Of a stretch of 11,220 nt of DNA, positions 5,701 to 11,220 are shown piece by piece (the stretch's first letter is position 1; each line of letters opens with the position of its first letter). The translations under genes were made by a program, and so were the position numbers. The notes under the pieces are model-generated. The model was not told where the DNA came from and did not search any database. It saw only the letters and a list, made by a program, of their open reading frames with translations. Origin of the DNA: Alphaproteobacteria bacterium (GTDB lineage: Bacteria; Pseudomonadota; Alphaproteobacteria; UBA7887). The stretch spans positions 1 to 11,220 of the forward strand of contig JANQOH010000178.1 in the NCBI GenBank assembly GCA_028289725.1, written 5' to 3'.

Positions 5701-8373
5701 ATGCTCGATAAGACCTATAGCCCGCAGAGCGTCGAGGCGCGCATTTCAGAACGCTGGGATCAATCCGGCGCATTCGAGGCCGAGGCGTCCGACAATAAGG
5801 CGCCATTCGCCGTGATGATGCCGCCGCCGAACGTGACCGGCAGCCTCCATATGGGGCATGCCTTGAACATGACACTCCAGGACGTGCTGACTCGGTACCG
5901 CCGTATGAGCGGCCGCAACGCGCTTTGGCAGCCGGGGACAGACCATGCGGGCATCGCGACGCAAATGGTGGTCGAGCGCCAACTGCGCGAAGAGGGGACC
6001 GATCGCGCGAGCCTCGGCCGCGAGAAATTCGTCGATCGCGTCTGGCAATGGAAAGCCGAGTCGGGCGGCACGATCGTTAAGCAACTGCAACGTTTGGGCG
6101 CGTCGCCGGATTGGCGGCGCGAGCGTTTCACCTTGGACGAAGGGCTGAGCGAAGCAGTCCGCACCGTTTTCGTCCGGCTCTACCACGAAGGTTTGATTTA
6201 CCGCGACAAGCGCTTGGTCAACTGGGACTGCCAGCTCCTGACGGCGATCAGCGACCTCGAAGTCGACCAGCGCGAGACCAAAGGTCATTTGTGGCACTTC
6301 AAATACCCGCTCGAAGGCGCCGAGGAAGGCGCACCCAATTCGTTCATCACGGTCGCCACGACCCGTCCGGAAACCATGCTGGGCGACACGGCCGTCGCGG
6401 TGCATCCCGATGACGAGCGGTACGCGCATTTGATCGGCCGACACGTCCTGCTTCCCTTGGTCGGGCGCCGCATTCCGATTGTCGGCGACACCTACAGCGA
6501 CCCCGAGAAGGGCAGCGGCGCGGTCAAGATTACGCCGGCGCATGATTTCAACGACTTTGAGGTCGGGCGGCGTCACGGCCTTGAAGCGATCAACATTCTC
6601 GACAAACACGGCCAGCTCAACGATGCGGTGCCGGAGCCATATCGCGGCCTAGACCGTTTTGAAGCCCGCAAACGTGTGGTCGTCGATTTGGAAGCCTTGG
6701 GTCTGCTCGAAAAGATCGAAGACCAAGTGCACGCCGTGCCTTATGGCGATCGCTCCAACACGGTTATCGAACCGTGGCTGACCGACCAATGGTATGTCGA
6801 CGCCGCGGTGCTCGCGAAACCGGCCATCGAAGCGGTGGAGGAGGGGCGTATCCGGTTCGTGCCCAAGAACTGGGAAAACACCTACTTCGAATGGATGCGC
6901 AACATCCAGCCGTGGTGCATCTCCAGGCAATTATGGTGGGGCCACCAAATCCCGGCATGGTATGGCCCCGACGGCCACATCTTCGTCGCGATGGATGAGG
7001 CTGAAGCCGTGAAGTTGGCGGAAGACCACTACGGCGAACCAACGAAAATTACGCGCGACCCGGATGTTTTGGATACCTGGTTCTCATCCGGCCTGTGGCC
7101 GTTCTCCACGCTCGGCTGGCCCGAACAAACGCCCGAACTGAAAACCTTCTATCCCGGCGACGTGCTGATTACCGGATTTGACATCATCTTCTTCTGGGTC
7201 GCCCGGATGATCATGATGGGCCTTCACTTCATGGACGATGTGCCGTTCCGTGACGTCTATATCCACGCCCTGGTCCGCGACGAAAAGGGCCAGAAAATGT
7301 CGAAGTCAAAGGGCAACGTCATCGATCCATTGGAACTGATGGATGCCTACGGCACCGACGCCCTGCGCTTCACCCTCGTGGCCATGGCCGCGCAGGGACG
7401 CGACATAAAGCTCTCCGAGCAGCGCGTTGCTGGTTATCGAAATTTCGTCACGAAGCTTTGGAACGCCGCGCGGTTCTGCCAAATGAACGAGTGCGCCTAC
7501 GCAGCTGGATTTGATCCGGCAGGCTGCGCGATGACGGCTAACCGCTGGATCATCAGTGCCTGCGCCGAGGCCGTTCGTGACGCGGGCCAGGCATTGGATG
7601 CGTACCGCTTCAATGAAGCCGCGAACACACTCTACAGTTTCGTGTGGCACACGTTCTGCGATTGGTATTTGGAGATCGCGAAACCGGCGCTCTATGGCGA
7701 TGACGGGGCGGACAAGACAGAGACCCGGTCAGCCGCGGCGTGGATTCTGGAGCGAACGTTGGAAGCGCTGCACCCGCTCATGCCTTTTGTGACCGAAGAG
7801 CTTCATGAGTCCTTGGCCAAGCACGAACACGACATGTTGGTGACCACGGAATGGCCAGCCTTCGACAAGGGATTAATCGACACGTCCGCAAAACAGGAAA
7901 TGGATTGGATCGTTCGGCTGATCGGCGAAGTGCGGTCGGTTCGATCCGAAATGAATGTACCGCCGGGCGCCACGGTGCCCTTGCAGTTGGCCGACGCGAA
8001 CGAGCGGTTGTGCGCTTGGTTTGGAACGCACAAAACGACCATCGAGACTTTGGCGCGTGTCGACGCATCGATCAGCGCGCAGCCGAGCCAGGACGCGGAC
8101 CGGGGCGACAGCATTCAGATTGTCTTGGACAATGCGACGTTGCTTTTGAAGATCGCTGACTTTATCGACATCGCGGAAGAGCGCGCGCGCCTGGAACGCG
8201 AACTTTCGAAGATCAATGGCGAAATCGCCAAGATCGACAAGAAGCTCAGCAATCCGAAATTTTTGGAGCGCGCGCCGGAGGACGTCGTGGAAGAACAGCG
8301 TGAGCGACGCGCGGACGCGGACCTATCGCGGCAAAAGCTGGATCAGGCGGTCGCACGACTCAACGCGCTGTAG
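5701..8373 (+). CDS. valS: Valine--tRNA ligase (class I aminoacyl-tRNA synthetase)
   Basis: This 890-residue cytosolic enzyme charges tRNA-Val with valine and edits mischarged threonine. The class I signature is HMGH (50-53) within PPPNVTGSLHMGHA, and KMSKS is at 532-536. The CP1 editing domain (about 205-345) contains TTRPETMLGD with T220/T221. WCISRQLWWGHQIPAWY (from 405) and DTWFSSGLWPFS (from 458) are ValRS-typical. The anticodon-binding domain follows, and the C-terminal coiled-coil arm that holds the tRNA covers about 826-890. Length is normal for bacteria (951 in E. coli). The first Met aligns with the start of known ValRS (MLDKTYSPQSVEARI). GGTGAGA at 5684-5690 may be a weak ribosome binding site. 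It follows popZ after a 107-base gap with a hairpin and ends 22 bases from a convergent gene. Confidence 0.98.
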   Translation: MLDKTYSPQSVEARISERWDQSGAFEAEASDNKAPFAVMMPPPNVTGSLHMGHALNMTLQDVLTRYRRMSGRNALWQPGTDHAGIATQMVVERQLREEGTDRASLGREKFVDRVWQWKAESGGTIVKQLQRLGASPDWRRERFTLDEGLSEAVRTVFVRLYHEGLIYRDKRLVNWDCQLLTAISDLEVDQRETKGHLWHFKYPLEGAEEGAPNSFITVATTRPETMLGDTAVAVHPDDERYAHLIGRHVLLPLVGRRIPIVGDTYSDPEKGSGAVKITPAHDFNDFEVGRRHGLEAINILDKHGQLNDAVPEPYRGLDRFEARKRVVVDLEALGLLEKIEDQVHAVPYGDRSNTVIEPWLTDQWYVDAAVLAKPAIEAVEEGRIRFVPKNWENTYFEWMRNIQPWCISRQLWWGHQIPAWYGPDGHIFVAMDEAEAVKLAEDHYGEPTKITRDPDVLDTWFSSGLWPFSTLGWPEQTPELKTFYPGDVLITGFDIIFFWVARMIMMGLHFMDDVPFRDVYIHALVRDEKGQKMSKSKGNVIDPLELMDAYGTDALRFTLVAMAAQGRDIKLSEQRVAGYRNFVTKLWNAARFCQMNECAYAAGFDPAGCAMTANRWIISACAEAVRDAGQALDAYRFNEAANTLYSFVWHTFCDWYLEIAKPALYGDDGADKTETRSAAAWILERTLEALHPLMPFVTEELHESLAKHEHDMLVTTEWPAFDKGLIDTSAKQEMDWIVRLIGEVRSVRSEMNVPPGATVPLQLADANERLCAWFGTHKTTIETLARVDASISAQPSQDADRGDSIQIVLDNATLLLKIADFIDIAEERARLERELSKINGEIAKIDKKLSNPKFLERAPEDVVEEQRERRADADLSRQKLDQAVARLNAL

Positions 8374-8375
8374 AT

Positions 8376-8390
8376 CGGTTTGGTGAACCG
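8376..8390. terminator. Small stem-loop in the valS convergent gap
   Basis: CGGTT (8376-8380) and AACCG (8386-8390) form a 5-bp stem in the 22 bases separating the valS stop from the stop of the convergent minus-strand gene. It has no T-run and is weak. It is listed only because this is the sole structure seen between two convergent genes. Confidence 0.2.
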
Positions 8391-8395
8391 CGCCG

Positions 8396-8809
8396 CTACT
8401 CGGAATAATCGCTGAGCGGACTGTTTCGCCAAAGGCTATAAAGCGGCGTCAGATCCGGCCAATCGAGATCGCGCCATTCACCCTTCCAGTTCGCATTCTG
8501 CTCCATAAAATGGCCGCAGTCGGCGCCATACTTGGCACGGCAATAACCGCTTGTCGCCTTGACGGAACTAAACCAGCACGGGACACAGGCCGCGCGATCG
8601 GACGCGGGACACTGCGGAAACTCCTGTGACACCTCGTTGAGCCCGGTTAGCGTGCCGCAGATTTGATAGTTGTAGCCGACCTTCTCGAGACACAGGATCT
8701 CGGCATGAGGGCATTGATATAGCGTCACAAAGCGGTCGCCGCCGGCCAACGCCATGGAAGCGGCCAACAGCCCTAGGCCAAAAACAATCGTGGCAATTGA
8801 ATGACGCAT
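8396..8809 (-). CDS. Exported cysteine-rich protein of unknown function
   Basis: I do not recognise this 137-residue protein. It begins with a clear signal peptide: MRHS, then a hydrophobic core IATIVFGLGLLAASMA and a signal peptidase I site after ALA (residue 22). There is no lipobox cysteine, so the mature protein of about 115 residues should be periplasmic or secreted. It holds eight cysteines at 33, 40, 51, 67, 75, 78, 90 and 98, an even number consistent with four disulfides, including AACVPC (73-78). The C-terminal third has no Cys and is rich in Trp and Asp (NWKGEWRDLDWPDL). The start at 8809 is supported by GGAGC six bases upstream and by the signal peptide; the longer frame to 9058 adds an unlikely N-terminus. 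It is convergent with valS and the first of three minus-strand genes for exported proteins. No enzyme motif or tandem repeat is seen. Confidence 0.78.
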   Translation of the reverse strand: MRHSIATIVFGLGLLAASMALAGGDRFVTLYQCPHAEILCLEKVGYNYQICGTLTGLNEVSQEFPQCPASDRAACVPCWFSSVKATSGYCRAKYGADCGHFMEQNANWKGEWRDLDWPDLTPLYSLWRNSPLSDYSE

Positions 8810-9073
8810 GCCGGTGCTCCGTTGCCTATCGATATGGCACGAAGCAATCGACATGCCAGGGCCAATTGGCCGGAGAGAGCAGCCCATTGAGACACGCGCG
8901 ATAAGGCTTGAGCTTTGTCGGCTACGAATCCGCGCGTTGCATTGGAAAACGAGGTTAGTGGCGTAACGGCGGAATGTGCCGAGCCCGTTATTGCAATGCA
9001 GGTCGAATTTGCCGCATAGCAGCGAGAGCCCCGCGACGATTGGTTTGGCTGCACACACAGGAAACGCACGAGA
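8810..9073. other. Non-coding gap upstream of the Cys-rich gene
   Basis: No convincing gene is present. The region separates the Cys-rich gene from the terminator of the OmpA-like gene and must hold the promoter of the former, but I found no good -35/-10 pair. A 12-base palindrome GGCCAATTGGCC lies at 8860-8871, about 50 bases upstream of the start codon, and a 7-base inverted repeat TGCATTG/CAATGCA lies at 8938-8944 and 8994-9000. Both are short enough to occur by chance. Confidence 0.35.
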
Positions 9074-9108
9074 AAAGGCCCGGCGCTTCTCAGCGGCGCC
9101 GGGCCTTT
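9074..9108 (-). terminator. Strong intrinsic terminator of the OmpA-like gene
   Basis: AAAGGCCCGGCGC (9074-9086) and GCGCCGGGCCTTT (9096-9108) form a perfect 13-bp GC-rich stem with a 9-base loop. On the minus strand the stem runs into TTTTCTC, giving a proper U-tract, and it lies about 30 bases after the stop codon of the OmpA-like gene. The hairpin also has TTTCTC on the plus strand, so it could partly act both ways. Confidence 0.88.
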
Positions 9109-9139
9109 CTCAACGGTCTCTTGCCACTTTGGAGTTGGT

Positions 9140-9988
9140 CTATCTGACCTCGATCATGACGACAACCCGCCTGTTTTGGCGCTCGCGAACGCCATCGGGC
9201 GTCGGCACCAGTGGGTCGGTCTCGCCCCGCCCAACGCCTGTCAGTCGCGTTGCCGTGAATCCCTTGGCTTGAAGAGCGGCAGCCACGGATTGTACTCGAC
9301 GTTCAGACAGCGCCTGATTGTAATCATCAGACCCAGAACGGTCGGCATGGCCAATCAGCTGCACGGCATCCCGCGCGCCGCCCCAATCGGTCGCGATCGA
9401 TTCGATCACCCGCTGCGCCATCGCATCGATCTCGTGGCTATTCCATTCGAAATAGACCGAGTAGAAACGCGGCTTACTGTCCGGGACGACGTCGCTCGGC
9501 GCGGCTGGCGCAGGCGGCGCGGGTTGCGCTTGTGTGTCAGTGGGCTGTGGCGCCGGTGTTGGCGGCGTCTGCATCGCCACGACGTCGTTAATCACGATCG
9601 CGTCGATGTCGTAACAATCCTGCTTGCCGGGCCAACCAACGATATCGAGACAAAGTTCACGCGCGACTTTTGCACTTGCCAGTCGATCACAATCGACGGG
9701 AAGGATGTAATCGCGTTTCGATGTTCCGCCTGACGGCAAATAGTCGCCCTGATGCGTAGGCCCCGCCGACCATCGGCCTTGGCTATCAAAGAAATTCAAG
9801 GCGTATTCGAAATTGGCGTAGTCGGTGTCGAGATTGTTGTTCAATCCGAGATCGACTTGGCACGAAGCATTCGGGAGCTCGGCCCGATCAACGTAAACCG
9901 CGAAATCATGCTTCAGATCATTCCCTAGCCGGCCGGCGCAGCCAGTCAAGGTCATGGCAACCAAAGCGATTAAAACTATCCGAAGCAT
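9140..9988 (-). CDS. OmpA-family lipoprotein with an unfamiliar N-terminal domain
   Basis: The 282-residue protein starts with a lipoprotein signal, MLRIVLIALVAMTLTGC, with lipobox LTGC and lipidated Cys17. Residues 18-140 form a domain I do not recognise, with four cysteines at 43, 100, 113 and 125. A Pro/Ala/Gln-rich linker (141-168) leads to an OmpA-like peptidoglycan-binding domain (174-282) containing YFEWNSHEID, LIGHADRSGSDDYN and NQALSERRVQSV, with the Asp and Arg that bind diaminopimelate (D216 and R230 or R231 by motif). It should tether the outer membrane to peptidoglycan, as Pal does, but it is longer and not next to tol genes. The start at 9988 is fixed by the lipobox and by AGGGGG just upstream; the frame opens 11 codons earlier. 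A strong terminator follows and a candidate promoter lies at 10092-10119. Confidence 0.88.
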   Translation of the reverse strand: MLRIVLIALVAMTLTGCAGRLGNDLKHDFAVYVDRAELPNASCQVDLGLNNNLDTDYANFEYALNFFDSQGRWSAGPTHQGDYLPSGGTSKRDYILPVDCDRLASAKVARELCLDIVGWPGKQDCYDIDAIVINDVVAMQTPPTPAPQPTDTQAQPAPPAPAAPSDVVPDSKPRFYSVYFEWNSHEIDAMAQRVIESIATDWGGARDAVQLIGHADRSGSDDYNQALSERRVQSVAAALQAKGFTATRLTGVGRGETDPLVPTPDGVRERQNRRVVVMIEVR

Positions 9989-10091
9989 GCTTGCCCCCTG
10001 TCTTCGGGCGTGGGTCTGCACGAAATGAATGAGAGGACGCTTTGCACGGAGGTCGAAACAAACTCCGTCGCGACGCCTCGCGTCCCTTTGA

Positions 10092-10119
10092 AAAATAGTT
10101 CGGTAAACGGATTTACCAA
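10092..10119 (-). promoter_or_regulatory. Putative promoter with operator-like inverted repeat for the OmpA-like gene
   Basis: On the minus strand TTGGTA (10119-10114) and TATTTT (10097-10092) are spaced by 16 bases, each matching consensus at 4 of 6. The spacer and the -35 overlap a perfect inverted repeat GGTAAA-CGGA-TTTACC (10102-10117), which has the form of a dimeric regulator site. The leader to the start codon at 9988 would be about 95 bases. This is inferred from pattern only. Confidence 0.45.
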
Positions 10120-10156
10120 TTTCGCGGGGACTTAAATTGGGCGCCCCGCTGGGCCC

Positions 10157-10200
10157 GCCGCGCTACGACAAAGTAGAGGTCAGTACCGCCGTAGCGCGGC
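10157..10200. repeat. 11-bp inverted repeat downstream of the exported orphan gene
   Basis: GCCGCGCTACG (10157-10167) and CGTAGCGCGGC (10190-10200) are perfect inverted copies around a 22-base loop, 34-77 bases beyond the stop codon of the minus-strand gene at 10234. The structure may end that transcript or stabilise its 3' end, but no T-run follows on the minus strand. The rest of the 10022-10233 gap holds the OmpA promoter region and nothing else that I can name. Confidence 0.55.
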
Positions 10201-10233
10201 CCGGTACCCAGGTCCCTTAAAGGGCGTGGGAGA

Positions 10234-10905
10234 TTAGCGGCTCTGAAGCTCGGCGATCGCCGTACCGGCCGAGCGGCAGGTGTCGGCCAAAGCCCGAACG
10301 ACTTGCGGATCGCCGAGATAGTACGGGTCGATCGCACTTGTCAGCGTATAGGACCGCGTCGCCTCGCCGGTCAGGTAGTCATACCGACCAGGCGTGTCGA
10401 GCTCGAACGTCAAGATCCCATGATCGTTCCGACGCAAGCGCGCAAAGCTCTCGCCGCCGCGGCGATTGCTGCCACGCGTATAGACCGTTTCGGCGCACGC
10501 ATGGCCGAAGACATTGTCCATCTGGTTTACCATCCCATAGCGCGGGTTCGGCTCGATCTGATCGGCCGTGTAGACGTTCCACGCTTCCAGATTGCCGACG
10601 GGCCGGTAGTTGTGGAACTCAATCTTGGTCGAGACGATGTGGCCGTCCGGGAAGTACACCGCAACCTCGTTCTTCAACAATACGCGGTCGCCGAGGATTG
10701 GCCCGGAACGCATCAGACGTTTGATCCGACTATCCGGAATCTTGCCGGCGTAATCGTCAAACCGCAGCATCGCCGTCTCGTCAATCGAGACAGCCGCGTG
10801 CGTTTCCAATGGAATAATAGGCTTATCCGCCGCGAGAGGTGCTTGTGCGATCCCAGCGGAAAGACCAAGAACAAGTAAACTCATGGTGGCATATTTCTTC
10901 GACAT
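10234..10905 (-). CDS. Exported protein of unknown function
   Basis: I do not recognise this 223-residue protein. It has a signal peptide: MSKKYATM, a hydrophobic stretch SLLVLGLSAGIAQA and probable cleavage after QA (residue 22) or LAA (residue 26). No lipobox is seen, so the mature protein of about 200 residues is probably periplasmic. The mature part mixes short beta-like segments (VAVYFPDGHIVSTKIEF at 81-97, GILTFEL, GRYDYL) with charged turns and has only two cysteines, 137 and 210, which could form one disulfide. There is no transmembrane helix after the signal, no repeat and no catalytic motif that I can name. The start at 10905 is supported by GGAGGGA just upstream; the frame opens to 11046 but without a ribosome binding site or signal peptide. 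It lies upstream of the OmpA-family lipoprotein gene on the same strand, separated by about 245 bases. Confidence 0.78.
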   Translation of the reverse strand: MSKKYATMSLLVLGLSAGIAQAPLAADKPIIPLETHAAVSIDETAMLRFDDYAGKIPDSRIKRLMRSGPILGDRVLLKNEVAVYFPDGHIVSTKIEFHNYRPVGNLEAWNVYTADQIEPNPRYGMVNQMDNVFGHACAETVYTRGSNRRGGESFARLRRNDHGILTFELDTPGRYDYLTGEATRSYTLTSAIDPYYLGDPQVVRALADTCRSAGTAIAELQSR

Positions 10906-11150
10906 ACGATCCCTCCGAAATCTCTTTCCCCTAAATCGAATACCGTAAAAGTCACCCGGCACATGATGTTGCCATGATGACACGAACGCTATTCTTCCGA
11001 CAGCTCCATCTTTCGCCGGTGGGCGCACCTGAGACAGATAGGCCAAAAATGCTACCCGGCACTTAACGATAGACTGGGTTTCGGAGGGGACGTGCGACCG
11101 GCGTCACAGAGATGTTCGGAGAGGGCACGGCCCCCGGAATCGCTTGGCCA
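10906..11150. other. Non-coding gap upstream of the exported orphan gene
   Basis: No convincing gene is present. It holds the GGAGGGA ribosome binding site near 10911-10917 and, farther up, a direct repeat CATGATG-TTGC-CATGATG around 10962-10979 (plus-strand reading) that might bind a regulator. A 9-base sequence ACCCGGCAC occurs at 10954-10962 and again exactly 100 bases on at 11054-11062. No clear promoter was found. Confidence 0.35.
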
Positions 11151-11192
11151 GCAAAAAGCCCGGGAGAACGCGATAAGCGATTCTCCCGGGCT
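11151..11192 (-). terminator. Intrinsic terminator for a minus-strand gene beyond the right edge
   Basis: AGCCCGGGAGAA (11157-11168) and TTCTCCCGGGCT (11181-11192) form a perfect 12-bp stem with a 12-base loop. On the minus strand it is followed by a run of five T (11157-11153). Flanking GGCCAGC (11146-11152) and GCTGGCC (11197-11203) can extend the stem across a 4x4 internal loop. The orientation implies a minus-strand transcript entering from the right; no coding part of that gene is visible in the window. Confidence 0.82.
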
Positions 11193-11200
11193 CTTCGCTG

Positions 11201-11216
11201 GCCGCCGATTGGCGGC
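11201..11216. repeat. Short GC-rich hairpin at the right edge
   Basis: GCCGCC (11201-11206) and GGCGGC (11211-11216) pair around the loop GATT, partly overlapping the outer arm of the neighbouring terminator structure. It may be an alternative fold of the same 3' end. Confidence 0.35.
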
Positions 11217-11220
11217 GGTT

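Noticed and set aside
8860..8871. 12-base palindrome GGCCAATTGGCC as an operator
   Set aside because: It is near the Cys-rich gene start, but no promoter can be placed beside it and a single short palindrome is weak evidence.
8810..9058. Upstream extension of the Cys-rich gene
   Set aside because: It would bury a normal signal peptide internally, and the ATG at 8809 has a good ribosome binding site.
10906..11046. Upstream extension of the exported orphan gene
   Set aside because: The start at 10905 follows GGAGGGA and begins a normal signal peptide; the extension has neither.
1..11220. CRISPR array, insertion sequence, prophage, integrase or toxin-antitoxin pair
   Set aside because: No regularly spaced repeats, transposase-like frames, terminal inverted repeats or attachment-site duplication were found. 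The tRNA-Cys has no partial 3' copy in the window that would mark an integration site.

Overview
The window looks like chromosomal DNA from a GC-rich alphaproteobacterium, probably Rhodospirillales-like. The strongest reason is a recognisable PopZ, the polar organising protein of alphaproteobacteria, sitting between a TolC-family gene and valS. As I recall it, this tolC-popZ-valS order also occurs in Caulobacter (rsaFa-popZ). No mobile element, CRISPR array, integrase or phage gene is visible, and the window reads as ordinary core chromosome with a few less-known genes.

Left part (1-1788): a divergent pair made of a truncated N-formylglutamate amidohydrolase on the minus strand and a divergent glutamine-synthetase-family ligase on the plus strand, sharing a 120-base gap. 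This suggests a small glutamate or gamma-glutamyl metabolic module of unknown substrate. A nested inverted repeat overlaps the ligase stop codon, and a convergent tRNA-Cys(GCA) with its own good promoter follows on the minus strand.

Centre (2038-8373, all plus): a sigma70-like promoter, a protein-L-isoaspartate methyltransferase-like gene, a single-domain rhodanese, a TolC-family outer membrane channel, popZ and valS. The first two genes are one base apart and surely co-transcribed. The tolC-popZ gap holds three stem-loops. A compact GC-rich hairpin lies between popZ and valS, ending only 25 bases before the valS start. PopZ has an unusually regular Glu-Pro dipeptide linker.

Right part (8396-10905, all minus): three exported proteins. 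These are a small eight-cysteine periplasmic protein of unknown function, an OmpA-domain lipoprotein with an unfamiliar N-terminal domain, and an exported protein of unknown function. Each has a clear signal peptide and a good ribosome binding site. The OmpA gene has a strong intrinsic terminator, and another terminator at the right edge probably ends a minus-strand transcript from outside the window.

The most worthwhile leads are the Glu-Pro linker of PopZ, the structured leaders of popZ and valS, the non-canonical active sites of the methyltransferase-like and glutamine-synthetase-like enzymes, a G-G mismatch in the tRNA-Cys acceptor stem, and the two exported orphans. I saw no clearly new multi-gene system.
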